64,000 nucleotides of DNA from Kitasatospora atroaurantiaca (GTDB lineage Bacteria; Actinomycetota; Actinomycetes; Streptomycetales; Streptomycetaceae): assembly GCF_007828955.1 (NCBI RefSeq), contig NZ_VIVR01000001.1, positions 2,480,001-2,544,000 of the forward strand. Reading direction: 5' to 3'. Numbering within the stretch: position 1 is the stretch's first letter; the number at the start of each line of letters is the position of its first letter. The notes under the pieces are model-generated. The model was given only the letters and a program-made list of their open reading frames with translations, did not search any database and was not told where the DNA came from. Shown in pieces: positions 37,817 through 46,075 of this stretch. A program made the position numbers and the translations under genes.

Positions 37817-38671
37817 TCAGCGGTACGTCGCCACCTGTACCGACCCGGTGACCTCGACGGGTTCGGGCAGCTCGGCGAGGGCCGCGGCGAGCCGGCCGCC
37901 GTCGGTGTGCCAGGCGTTGGGGCCCATCGCGACGACCGCCGCCGCATCGGCCCGGGAGAGGCTCAGCCGGAACTCGACCTCCACCCGGTCGACCCTGGTG
38001 AGCCAGGGGCTGAGCTTCTCCTCGATCCGCCGTTCCTTGTCCTCGTCCACCGACAGCAGACCCAACTCCGCCACCAGTTCCCGGAGATGACGGGAGGTCG
38101 GCGAGACCAGCAGCAGCCGGCCGCCGGGGCTCAGCACCCGGCGGATCTCCGGGCCGTTGCGCGGGGCGAAGACGTTGAGCACCAGGTCCGCGCAGCCGTC
38201 CCTGAGCGGGAGCGGGCGCCAGGCGTCGCAGACCACGGCGCCGATCCGGGGGTGCGCCTTGGCGGCCCGGCGCAGCGCGTACTTGGAGATGTCGAGTGCC
38301 GCGCCCGCGCTCCCGGCCCGCTGCAGGACGTGCGCGAGGTAGTAGCCGGTGCCCGCCCCCAGGTCGGCGACCAGGCCCGCAGCACCGTCCGCCGCCGCCG
38401 CGAGCGCGTCCGCGATCGGCAGGTAGTGGCCGGCGGCCAGGAAGCCGCTGCGGGCGGCGACCATGTCGGCGGTGTCGCCGGTGCCCGTGTGCGCGTCACC
38501 GGCGAGCAGGCTCACGTAACCCTGCTTGGCGAGGTCGAAGCTGTGGCCTGCGGCGCAGCGCAGGGTGCGGCCTTCGAGGGTCAGCTGCTGTGCGCAGTGC
38601 GGGCAGGCCAGATAGCGCTCGATGTCCTGCAGCAACGTCCGTGGTTCCTCGCCGTGTGGGGTGGACCCCAA
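37817..38671 (-). CDS. 23S rRNA (guanine-N1)-methyltransferase, RlmA/TlrB type
   Basis: 284 residues. An N-terminal zinc finger (Cys23, Cys26, Cys39, His43 in CPHC...RCAAGH) precedes a Rossmann methyltransferase domain with motif I VADLGAGTGYY near residue 100. Proteins of this type methylate G745 or G748 in 23S rRNA hairpin 35. The G748 form (TlrB) gives resistance to tylosin-type macrolides, while the housekeeping form does not, and I cannot tell which this is. It is 6 bp after the toxin gene and on the same strand. Confidence 0.88.
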   Translation of the reverse strand: MGSTPHGEEPRTLLQDIERYLACPHCAQQLTLEGRTLRCAAGHSFDLAKQGYVSLLAGDAHTGTGDTADMVAARSGFLAAGHYLPIADALAAAADGAAGLVADLGAGTGYYLAHVLQRAGSAGAALDISKYALRRAAKAHPRIGAVVCDAWRPLPLRDGCADLVLNVFAPRNGPEIRRVLSPGGRLLLVSPTSRHLRELVAELGLLSVDEDKERRIEEKLSPWLTRVDRVEVEFRLSLSRADAAAVVAMGPNAWHTDGGRLAAALAELPEPVEVTGSVQVATYR

Positions 38672-38677
38672 GGGTAC

Positions 38678-39109
38678 TCAGTCCGAGTCGCCGTCCTCCC
38701 CCTCGTCCTCGCCGCTGACCTCCTCGTCCTCGGGGTCCTCCACGACCCAGCCGGCCAGGCGCTCGGACACTCCGCTCACGCCGAGCTTGCCCTCCCGGAT
38801 CGCCCGGGCGAGGCTGCGCACCTCGCGCGCGGTGGTGGCGACCGTACAGCCGCTGGCCACCAGGTAGGAGTAGGCGACGGCGGTGGCGAACAGTTCGTTG
38901 GTCCGCTCCAGGGCCGGGACGCGGATCAGCTGGTGCATCAGGGCCGCCGCACGGTCCTGCGGCTCCGGGTAGACGGCGATGTCGAAGATTTCGGCCTGGT
39001 GCCGGGCGACCGCCGCGAGCAGCGACCCGTAGTCGGTGACCTGGGGATCGCCCGGGGTGTACTGCTCGGCTGTCATGAGCAGCCAGGAGAGGTCGACCTC
39101 AAGTTTCAA
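38678..39109 (-). CDS. Fic/Doc-like toxin of a toxin-antitoxin pair, degenerate active site
   Basis: 143 residues, helical, with a strongly acidic tail (DPEDEEVSGEDEGEDGDSD). Resembles streptomycete proteins named fic-family toxin components. The region VPALERTNELFATAVAYSYLVASG occupies the place of the Doc motif HxFx(D/A)xNKRTA, but the catalytic His is Val and the Asn-Lys-Arg set is not preserved. It is therefore unlikely to transfer AMP or phosphate by the known Fic chemistry. Its start overlaps the antitoxin stop by 4 nt, so the two are translated together. Confidence 0.78.
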   Translation of the reverse strand: MKLEVDLSWLLMTAEQYTPGDPQVTDYGSLLAAVARHQAEIFDIAVYPEPQDRAAALMHQLIRVPALERTNELFATAVAYSYLVASGCTVATTAREVRSLARAIREGKLGVSGVSERLAGWVVEDPEDEEVSGEDEGEDGDSD

Positions 39110-39348
39110 CGGCGCACGTCCTGCAGGTCGTTGGGGCCGTGCTCGGCGAACTCGGCCAGGAAGGCCGTCTCGTACTCCTTCATGAACTGGGCGGCGGTGT
39201 CGACGAAGAGCCGCCCGGCCTCGCCCATGTCCTGTTGCACCAGCCGTTCGATGTACTGATTCATGCTGATCCCCTGCTGCTCGGCCCGCTCACGGGCCAT
39301 CTCGGCGGTCGTGGCATCCACCCGGACGTTCAGCTGCTTCTTTGCCAT
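39106..39348 (-). CDS. Ribbon-helix-helix antitoxin
   Basis: 80 residues from ATG 39348. The N-terminus KKQLNVRVDATTAEMARERAEQQGISMNQYIERLV is a classic ribbon-helix-helix DNA-binding fold (strand, then two helices). The C-terminal part (GRLFVDTAAQFMKEYETAFLAEFAEHG) should bind the toxin. It comes first in the operon, with a perfect inverted repeat 8 bp before its start that fits autoregulation. Confidence 0.88.
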   Translation of the reverse strand: MAKKQLNVRVDATTAEMARERAEQQGISMNQYIERLVQQDMGEAGRLFVDTAAQFMKEYETAFLAEFAEHGPNDLQDVRR

Positions 39349-39355
39349 ACTTCAA

Positions 39356-39375
39356 GCTAGCGCCGAAGCGCTAGC
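39356..39375. promoter_or_regulatory. Operator of the toxin-antitoxin operon
   Basis: Perfect 8-bp arms GCTAGCGC and GCGCTAGC around CGAA, 8 bp upstream of the antitoxin start. The position suggests that the ribbon-helix-helix antitoxin binds here. Confidence 0.7.
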
Positions 39376-39442
39376 ACAACAAGGGCGCATTCCGGCCTCC
39401 CCCGCTCCCCACAGATGTCCGCTCACGCCCCAGCGGAAACAC

Positions 39443-39499
39443 GAAGGCCCGGGCGGGCACCTCGGCGGTTCTGCCGGCAGGTGCTCACCCGGGCCCTTC
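39443..39499 (-). terminator. Long hairpin downstream of the TRAM-type methyltransferase gene
   Basis: Arms GAAGGCCCGGGCGGGCACCT (39443-39462) and 39479-39499 pair along nearly their whole length with small internal mismatches. Starts 6 bp after the stop codon. Confidence 0.8.
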
Positions 39500-39505
39500 G
39501 GATCG

Positions 39506-41149
39506 TCACTCCGCGATGGGCTCCAGGATGGCCACGCACTCGAAGTGGTGGGTCATCGGGAAGAGGTCGAAGGCCCGCAGCGAGACCGGCCGGTAGCCGC
39601 CCTCGCGGAAGAAGGCCAGGTCGCGGGCGAGGGCCGCCGGGTCGCAGGCGACGTACGCGATGCGCCGAGCCTCCAGGCCCGCCAGGTGCGCGACGGTCTC
39701 GCGGCCGGCACCCGCACGCGGCGGGTCGAGGACGATCAGGTCGGTCGAGGTGATCCCGGTGCGCGGGAGGAGGCTCTCGACCTTGTCGTGCTCGATCCGG
39801 ACGTTGTCCAGGGCGGCCAGGTTGTGCCGGGCGTCGACGACGGCCTGCTTGCTGGACTCGATGCCGAGCACCGCGCCGTCCTCGCCCACCCGGTCGGCCA
39901 GCGCGCCCGCGAAGAGGCCGACGCCGCAGTACAGGTCGAGGGCGTTCTCGCCCCACTGCGGGTCGAGGCCGTCCAGGACGGCGTCGACCAGGGTGTCCGG
40001 GGCCTCGGGGTGGATCTGCCAGAAGCCGCCGTTGCTGACCCGCCAGGTGCGGCCCGCCGCGACCTCGCGGACGAAGGTGCGGCCGTGCACCCGGTGGAAG
40101 TTGTCGTGCTCGTCGATCCGGGAGATCGAGACGGGCTTGTCCAGCTCGACCAGCGGCAGCTGGGCGCCCGGCGCGGGCGTCAGGATGATCTGACGGTCCG
40201 ACGAACCGGTGGCGGCGACCGCGTCGATCGAGGTGATACCGGGCCAGTCCCGCGCCTCGATGCCCAGCTCGGTGACGCCCTCGGCGGCGATCAGGCAGCG
40301 GTCGATCGGCTGGATCTCGTGCGAGCGGTGCTTGCGAAGACCGACCTTGCCCGAGGCCGGGTCCACCGCGTACTGGACCCGGCTGCGCCAGGCCGGGACC
40401 TCGCCCGCCGGGAGCTTGCCGCCGACCGGCTCGACGCTGCCGTCCCAGCCCGCCTCGGCCGGGGTCAGCCCGGCCAGCTTGGCGAGCTGCTCGGTGAGCA
40501 CCGCGACCTTGAGCTTGCGCTGGCCGCCCGGGGTGACGTGCTGCCAGTCGCAGCCACCGCACCTGCCGGGGCCCGCGAACGGGCACGGCGGCGCGATGCG
40601 GTCCTTGGCGGCCTCCAGGATCTCCACCGCGTCCGCACGAAGGAAGCGGGACTTGGTGGTGCCCTCGGTGACCTGGGCGATCACCCGCTCGCCGGGCAGC
40701 GCGTGCCGGACGAACAGCACCCGGCCCTCGTGCCTGGCCACGCAGTGCCCGCCGCCGTGCGCGACCGCGCCGACCTCGACCTCGTAGCGCTCGCCGACCA
40801 GCGGGTCGCCGGCCGGGACGCGCGGCGCGGCCGGAGCCTTGACCGCCTTCGCCACGGGCTTCGCGGTGCGCAGCACCTTGGGCGGGCGGACGGCCTGCTT
40901 GCGCGGCCGCTCGGCCTTCGAGGCCCCGGGGCCCTTCGGCTCGCGTACGGGCTTCGCCGGCTCCTCCCCCGGAGCCAGCGGCGCGGTCTGCGCCGTGAAA
41001 CCGTCGCGGTCGGTGGCGGCCGGGCGCGCGGGCTTGGCGCCCCAGCGCGGACGGGCGACCTGCCCCGGCTTGGAGGCTTTGCCCGCCTTGGCGGACTTGC
41101 CGGAGCCCCCGGACTTGCCGGAGGGGCGGGGCGGGTTGTTGCGGGTCAC
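39506..41149 (-). CDS. TRAM-domain class I RNA (uracil-5) methyltransferase, RlmD/RumA-like
   Basis: 547 residues from GTG 41149. The first about 145 residues are an unusual Lys/Pro/Ala-rich basic extension. A TRAM domain follows (GERYEVEVGAVAHGGGHCVARHEG...), then an iron-sulfur cysteine cluster (CPFAGPGRCGGCDW), the SAM motif NALDLYCGVGLFAG, LDPPRAG and the nucleophile Cys in VACDPAALARD. Probably makes m5U in rRNA or tRNA. Start and upstream permease stop overlap by 4 nt (GTGA). The gene order matches Rv2689c-Rv2690c in M. tuberculosis. Confidence 0.92.
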   Translation of the reverse strand: MTRNNPPRPSGKSGGSGKSAKAGKASKPGQVARPRWGAKPARPAATDRDGFTAQTAPLAPGEEPAKPVREPKGPGASKAERPRKQAVRPPKVLRTAKPVAKAVKAPAAPRVPAGDPLVGERYEVEVGAVAHGGGHCVARHEGRVLFVRHALPGERVIAQVTEGTTKSRFLRADAVEILEAAKDRIAPPCPFAGPGRCGGCDWQHVTPGGQRKLKVAVLTEQLAKLAGLTPAEAGWDGSVEPVGGKLPAGEVPAWRSRVQYAVDPASGKVGLRKHRSHEIQPIDRCLIAAEGVTELGIEARDWPGITSIDAVAATGSSDRQIILTPAPGAQLPLVELDKPVSISRIDEHDNFHRVHGRTFVREVAAGRTWRVSNGGFWQIHPEAPDTLVDAVLDGLDPQWGENALDLYCGVGLFAGALADRVGEDGAVLGIESSKQAVVDARHNLAALDNVRIEHDKVESLLPRTGITSTDLIVLDPPRAGAGRETVAHLAGLEARRIAYVACDPAALARDLAFFREGGYRPVSLRAFDLFPMTHHFECVAILEPIAE

Positions 41150-43206
41150 GAAGAGGCGTCCTTGCTGGCGTCGGTGAGATCGGTGCCGGAATTCCCCGAC
41201 TTTACGCGCTCCGGCCTGGGCTCGCCGCGCCGGACGGCGCCGGGGGCGGACCACGCCTTCTGCGGCTTGCGCCGCTCGGAGGACTCCAGCTGCCAGGGTA
41301 CGGAGGTCACCATCACTCCGGGCTTGAACAGCAGCCGCCCCTTGAGCCGCAGGGCGCTCTGGTTGTGCAGCAGGTGCTCGTACCAGTGGCCGACCACGTA
41401 CTCGGGGATGTAGACGCTGACCACGTCGCGCGGGCTGCTGCGGCGCAGATTCTTGACGTAGTCGAGAACCGGGCCGGTGATCTCACGGTAGGGCGAGTCC
41501 AGCACCTTGAGCGGGACCTCGATGCCCCGCTCGTCCCACTCCTGCCGCAGCGCAGCCGTGTCGGAGGGGTCCACGTTGACGGTGACGGCCTCCAGCGTGT
41601 GCGAGCGCGCGAGCCGGGCGTACGCGAGCGCGCGCAGGGCGGGCTTGTGCAGCTTGGACACCAGCACGATGCCGTGGACGCGGGTGGGCAGCACCACGTC
41701 GTCCGGCTCCTCGGCGGCGACCAGCTCCCGGGAGACCCGGTCGTAGTGGCGGCGGATCGCCTTCATCATCACGAACAGCACGATCATGGTGGCGATCGCG
41801 ATCCAGGCGTGGCTGATCTTGGTGGCCAGCACCACGATCAGCACCGCCGAGGTCATCACCAGGCCGAAGGTGTTGATCGCCCGGCTGCGCTGCATGTGGG
41901 CGCGCTTCTTCGCGTCCGTCTCGGTGCGCAGCAACCGCGTCCAGTGCCGGATCATGCCGGACTGGCTCATGTTGAACGAGACGAAGACGCCGACGATGTA
42001 GAGCTGGATCAGCCGGTTCGGATCGGCGTCGAAGGCCACGATGAACAGGATCGCGGCGGCGGCCAGCAGGATGATGCCGTTGGAGAAGGCCAGCCGGTCG
42101 CCACGGGTGTGCAGCTGGCGCGGCAGGTAGCGGTCCTGGGCGAGGATCGAGCCGAGCACCGGGAAGCCGTTGAAGGCGGTGTTGGCGGCCAGCACCAGGA
42201 TCAGGCCGGTGACGGCGGCGATGAAGTAGAAGCCCGGCGTGAAGTTGGAGAACACTGCCTCGCTGATCTGCGCCAGCGCGGTCTTCTGGTGGTAGTCGGC
42301 CGGGGCGCCACCGAGCTGCGTGGCGGGGTCCTCGGCCATCTGGGCGCCGGTCAGATGGGCGAGATAGATGATGCCCATGAACATCACCACGGCGATGCTC
42401 GCCATCATCAGCAGCGTGGTCGCGGCGTTCTTGCTCTTGGGCTTGCGGAAGGCGGGCACACCGTTGCTGATCGCCTCGACACCGGTCAGCGCGGCACAGC
42501 CCGAGGAGAACGCCTTGAGCAGCAGGAAGACCAGCGCGAACCCGGCCAGCGACTCGTTGCCGGGCGTCGCCGCCAGGTGGAAGCCGGAGCTCTCCGCCGG
42601 CATGTCCGACCCGAAGACGAAGTGCCGGACCAGGCCGTACAGCACCATGCCCATCACGCCCGCCATGAAGGCGTACGTCGGGACGGCGAAGGCGGTGCCC
42701 GACTCCCGTACGCCGCGCAGGTTCATGCCCATCAGCACGATCACCAGGAGGACGGATATGCCCAACTCGTGGCCGCGCAGCGCGGGGACGGCGGACACCA
42801 CGTTGGCCACGCCGGAGGTGGTGGACACGGCCACCGTGAGGATGTAGTCGACCAGCAGGGCGCTGGCCACCACCAGGCCGGAGTTCGACCCGTGGTTGAC
42901 GGTCGCGACCTCGTAGTCGCCGCCGCCGCTGGGGTAGGCGTGCACGTTCTGCCGGTACGAGGCGACCACCGCGAGCATCACGATGGCGACGACGACGCCG
43001 ATCTGCCAGGAGAAGTGGATCGCCGAGGCCCCGGCCAGAGAGAGCGTGAGGAGGATCTCCTCGGGGGCGTAGGCGACCGAGGACAGCGCGTCCGAGGCGA
43101 AGACGGGCAGCGCGATCCGCTTGGGGAGCAGCGTCTCCCCCAGCTTGTCGCTGCGCAGCGCGCGTCCGATCAGGATGCGTTTCGGTAGGTCAGCAGGCAT
43201 AGGCAC
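41146..43206 (-). CDS. APC-superfamily permease, KimA-like potassium transporter candidate
   Basis: 686 residues, about 12 transmembrane helices in the first 470 residues, then a cytoplasmic region of USP-like character (HGIVLVSKLHKPALRALAYAR...). The N-terminal PVFASDALSSVAYAPEEILLTL matches the KimA/YdaO-type branch of the APC superfamily. Annotation as an amino-acid permease is common, but divergent trkA genes next door suggest K+ uptake. Start is GTG 43206 or ATG 43200; neither has a strong ribosome binding site. Confidence 0.85.
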   Translation of the reverse strand: MPMPADLPKRILIGRALRSDKLGETLLPKRIALPVFASDALSSVAYAPEEILLTLSLAGASAIHFSWQIGVVVAIVMLAVVASYRQNVHAYPSGGGDYEVATVNHGSNSGLVVASALLVDYILTVAVSTTSGVANVVSAVPALRGHELGISVLLVIVLMGMNLRGVRESGTAFAVPTYAFMAGVMGMVLYGLVRHFVFGSDMPAESSGFHLAATPGNESLAGFALVFLLLKAFSSGCAALTGVEAISNGVPAFRKPKSKNAATTLLMMASIAVVMFMGIIYLAHLTGAQMAEDPATQLGGAPADYHQKTALAQISEAVFSNFTPGFYFIAAVTGLILVLAANTAFNGFPVLGSILAQDRYLPRQLHTRGDRLAFSNGIILLAAAAILFIVAFDADPNRLIQLYIVGVFVSFNMSQSGMIRHWTRLLRTETDAKKRAHMQRSRAINTFGLVMTSAVLIVVLATKISHAWIAIATMIVLFVMMKAIRRHYDRVSRELVAAEEPDDVVLPTRVHGIVLVSKLHKPALRALAYARLARSHTLEAVTVNVDPSDTAALRQEWDERGIEVPLKVLDSPYREITGPVLDYVKNLRRSSPRDVVSVYIPEYVVGHWYEHLLHNQSALRLKGRLLFKPGVMVTSVPWQLESSERRKPQKAWSAPGAVRRGEPRPERVKSGNSGTDLTDASKDASS

Positions 43207-43447
43207 GTTAAGGAATCGTAGGGGGTCCGGCGCGAGGTGCTTCCTCCTGGTGCCACCTTCATCGAGACTGCGTTCGGTGGACCGGCTAGCGTGTCGGATG
43301 ATGAGCTTGCGGGCAACACCCCAGTTGCCCCGCCACGCCGAACCGAAGGCGTGCTCGAGAGATCACCCCCGAATGCGGGGTGCGGAAGGATGATGAGCGG
43401 TGTCTGCGCAGGTCATGACCCCAACGGACTGGGTGAGGTAGCGTCCC
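43207..43447. other. Divergent promoter region between the permease and trkA
   Basis: Should contain both promoters. I looked for the ydaO riboswitch blocks here, because KimA genes elsewhere have one, and did not find them. Confidence 0.5.
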
Positions 43448-44116
43448 GTGCACATCGTCATCATGGGCTGCGGACGCGTGGGTTCCGCCCTCGCGAGAGC
43501 GCTCGAGAAACAGGGTCACTCGGTGGCCGTCGTCGACCAGGACCCGACGGCCTTCCGCCGGCTCGGCGCCGGGTTCAACGGACGCCGGGTCACCGGTGTC
43601 GGCTTCGACCAGGACACCCTGCGGGAGGCCGGCATCGAGGAGGCCGGTGCCTTCGCTGCGGTCTCCAGCGGTGACAACTCGAACATCATCGCCGCGCGGG
43701 TGGCCCGGGAGAACTTCGGCGTGGAGAACGTCGCGGCCCGGATCTACGACCCCCGGCGTGCCGAGGTCTACCAGCGCCTGGGCATCCCGACCGTCGCCAC
43801 CGTCCGCTGGACGGCCGACCAGATGCTGCGCCGGCTGCTGCCGAGCGGGGGCGAGCCGCTCTGGTCGGACCCGAGCGGCACCATCCAGCTGGCCGAGGTG
43901 GCCTACGCCCCGTCCTGGATCGGGCACAAGCTGAGCGCGATGGAGGAGGCCTCCGGCGCCCGGGTCGCGTTCGTCACCCGGCTGGGCGAGGGTGTCCTGC
44001 CGACCCCGCAGATGGTGGTGCAGGAAGGCGATCTGGTGCATGTGACGCTGCGCCGGGCGGACCTGGCGGCCGTAGAGGCCGCGTTCATGCAGGGTCCGCA
44101 GGAGGGTGAGCACTGA
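43448..44116 (+). CDS. TrkA-family potassium uptake regulator, first (CeoB-like)
   Basis: 222 residues from GTG 43448. RCK_N nucleotide-binding domain with GCGRVG (7-12) and the acidic VVDQD at the end of strand 2, then an RCK_C ligand-binding domain from about 130. TrkA proteins bind NAD(H) or ATP and gate K+ channels and transporters. Overlaps the second trkA by one base (stop TGA/start ATG as TGATG). Equivalent to ceoB/trkA (Rv2691). Confidence 0.94.
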   Translation: MHIVIMGCGRVGSALARALEKQGHSVAVVDQDPTAFRRLGAGFNGRRVTGVGFDQDTLREAGIEEAGAFAAVSSGDNSNIIAARVARENFGVENVAARIYDPRRAEVYQRLGIPTVATVRWTADQMLRRLLPSGGEPLWSDPSGTIQLAEVAYAPSWIGHKLSAMEEASGARVAFVTRLGEGVLPTPQMVVQEGDLVHVTLRRADLAAVEAAFMQGPQEGEH

Positions 44117-44787
44117 TGCGTGTCGCAATTGCCGGAGCCGGTGCCGTCGGCCGCTCGATCGCGGGCGAGCTGCTGGAGAACGGCCACGAGGTCCTGCTCA
44201 TCGACAAGAACCCGAGCTCCATCTCGGTGGAGCGGGTGCCGACGGCGGAGTGGCTGCTGGCCGACGCCTGTGAGATCACCTCGCTGGACGAGGCCGCGCT
44301 GCACCGCTGCCATGTGGTGATCGCCGCAACCGGTGACGACAAGGTCAACCTGGTCGTCTCGCTGCTGGCGAAGACCGAGTACGGCGTGCCGCGGGTGGTC
44401 GCCCGGGTGAACAACCCGAAGAACGAGTGGCTCTTCAACGAGTCCTGGGGCGTCGACGTCGCGGTCTCCACGCCGCGCCTGATGTCGGCGCTGGTCGAGG
44501 AGGCCGTCAGCGTCGGCGACCTGGTCCGGCTGATGCGCTTCAGCCAGGGCAACGCCAACCTGGTCGAGCTCACGCTCGCGGCCGACGCCGAGCTGGTCGG
44601 CACCCGGGTCGGGGACGTGACCTGGCCGGTGGACACCGCGCTGGTGACGATCATCCGCGAGGGCCGGGTGCTGGTACCCGGCAAGGACGACACCCTGGAG
44701 GGCGGCGACGAGCTGCTCTTCGTGGCCGCGCAGGAGCGCGAGGAGGAGCTGGAGAGCCTGCTGTCCGCGGACGCCGGCGCCCAGTAG
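44116..44787 (+). CDS. TrkA-family potassium uptake regulator, second (CeoC-like)
   Basis: 223 residues from ATG 44116. RCK_N with GAGAVG (7-12) and LLIDKNPSS, RCK_C from about 135. Paralogue of the gene before it. The two together probably form a hetero-oligomeric gating ring, as proposed for CeoB/CeoC. Equivalent to Rv2692. Confidence 0.94.
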   Translation: MRVAIAGAGAVGRSIAGELLENGHEVLLIDKNPSSISVERVPTAEWLLADACEITSLDEAALHRCHVVIAATGDDKVNLVVSLLAKTEYGVPRVVARVNNPKNEWLFNESWGVDVAVSTPRLMSALVEEAVSVGDLVRLMRFSQGNANLVELTLAADAELVGTRVGDVTWPVDTALVTIIREGRVLVPGKDDTLEGGDELLFVAAQEREEELESLLSADAGAQ

Positions 44788-44796
44788 TCACGCACG

Positions 44797-44848
44797 GACA
44801 CGAACGAGGGCCGTACCCGGGATCCCGGGTACGGCCCTCGTTCGTGTC
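44797..44848. terminator. Perfect 52-bp palindrome, bidirectional terminator
   Basis: Arms of 26 bp each (44797-44822 and 44823-44848) with no unpaired centre (CCCGGGATCCCGGG). It sits between the convergent trkA and DUF3159 genes. Its last two bases belong to the DUF3159 stop codon. Confidence 0.9.
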
Positions 44849-45602
44849 AGCTGCCGTCCTCGTCGAGCTCGGCCTTGATCGGCGGCGGGGCCTTGAGCAG
44901 GATCTGCCAGGTGACGTACATCGCGAGCAGCATCGGCGGGATGCCGAGCGCGACCTTGAGCCAGCCCAGCAGGTTGACGTTGCCGGCGAGGTACAGCGGG
45001 AAGAGGATCATCGGCTTGATGCCCATGATCACCACCCAGGCCCAGGTGGCCTTGGTGTACGCGGCCAGGCGGCCGGGGTTCTGCTTGCGCCAGGTGAACA
45101 TCTCGCCGGTGATCGGGCCGAGCATCACGCCGATCAGCGGCCAGCGGACCAGGGCGGAGACGGCCAGGCCGAGGCAGTAGCCGACGTTCCAGAGCAGGCC
45201 GGGAAGGTAGAAGTTCTCGGCCTTGCCGGTCTTCATCGAGATCCAGGCGCCGAGGGCGACCCCGAAGACGCCGCTGAAGGCGTGCTGGATGGTCTCCCGC
45301 CTCAGCAGCCGGACCACCACGAACAGGCCGCTGAGTCCGAGCGCGGCCCAGGCCGCGTGGGCGACCTGGTGGGTGAGGTTGAAGGTGATGATGAAGACCA
45401 GGCCGGGCAGCGTCATGTCGATCATGCCGCGGACACCGCCGAAGGCCTTCATGACCGTGTCCGCCGCCTCCTTCGAGGCAGCGGCCTCCCGGGCGGCGGC
45501 GGCCTCGGCCGACTCCGCGGGCTCGGCCCGGTGATCCGGATCGCGCTGGGCCAGGTCGAGCTGGGCGGCGGGCTCGCCGCCGGGCAGGTTGGTCACTCTC
45601 AC
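44847..45602 (-). CDS. DUF3159 family membrane protein
   Basis: 251 residues from GTG 45602. The first about 50 residues are acidic/Ala-rich; then five or six membrane helices from about 60 to 240. The charged loop GEMFTWRKQNPGRLAAYTKATW is typical of the family. Function unknown; equivalent to Rv2693c. The start overlaps the stop of the OB-fold gene by 4 nt (GTGA), so the two are coupled. Confidence 0.9.
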   Translation of the reverse strand: MRVTNLPGGEPAAQLDLAQRDPDHRAEPAESAEAAAAREAAASKEAADTVMKAFGGVRGMIDMTLPGLVFIITFNLTHQVAHAAWAALGLSGLFVVVRLLRRETIQHAFSGVFGVALGAWISMKTGKAENFYLPGLLWNVGYCLGLAVSALVRWPLIGVMLGPITGEMFTWRKQNPGRLAAYTKATWAWVVIMGIKPMILFPLYLAGNVNLLGWLKVALGIPPMLLAMYVTWQILLKAPPPIKAELDEDGS

Positions 45603-46003
45603 TCGCTCCCGTGTCCGGCCGGACGCAGTTCGTAGCGGGGGTTGAACAGCACGCGGCGCCCGCGTGCATGGCTGATCCTGCCGGTGGCGATGAGCCGGCG
45701 GCCCGGCTCTATGCCGACGATCGAACGGCGGCCGAGCCAGACCACGTCCAGCGCGTCACTGCCGTCGAAGAGTTCTGCCTCCAGAGCCGGCACGCCGGCC
45801 CGGGGGCGGAGGGTAACGGTGCGCAGGGTGCCTGCGACGGTGACCACCTCGCGGTCGCCGCAACTGGCTATCGGAGTGCAGCCCGACTCCGCGGTGTCCT
45901 GGCGCAGTTCCTCGGCCTCGAGCTCCTCGGAGGAGGAGGTCAGACGGCTGAGCATGCGTCGGAAGCGGCCCTGCGGCTGGTCGCTGCTGTTGTCACCACT
46001 CAT
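45599..46003 (-). CDS. OB-fold nucleic-acid-binding domain protein
   Basis: 134 residues. A short acidic helix (SSSEELEAEELRQD) precedes an OB-fold (about 50-128: VVTVAGTLRTVTLRP...ALEAELFDGSDALDVVWLGRRSIVGIEPGRRLIATGRI). Equivalent to Rv2694c. Probably binds RNA or DNA, though similar OB-folds also bind proteins. Conserved linkage with DUF3159 and trkA is unexplained. Confidence 0.88.
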   Translation of the reverse strand: MSGDNSSDQPQGRFRRMLSRLTSSSEELEAEELRQDTAESGCTPIASCGDREVVTVAGTLRTVTLRPRAGVPALEAELFDGSDALDVVWLGRRSIVGIEPGRRLIATGRISHARGRRVLFNPRYELRPAGHGSE

Positions 46004-46075
46004 GCCCGAAGGGTACCGGTTTCACGGGTCCCAGCGGCAGGGCCGAAGGTCCGGGCGGCGAGAACCCACGCCCCG

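Noticed and set aside
43207..43447. Possible second ydaO riboswitch before the KimA-like gene
   Set aside because: The GGGGGACCC and GGGGTGAA blocks are absent.
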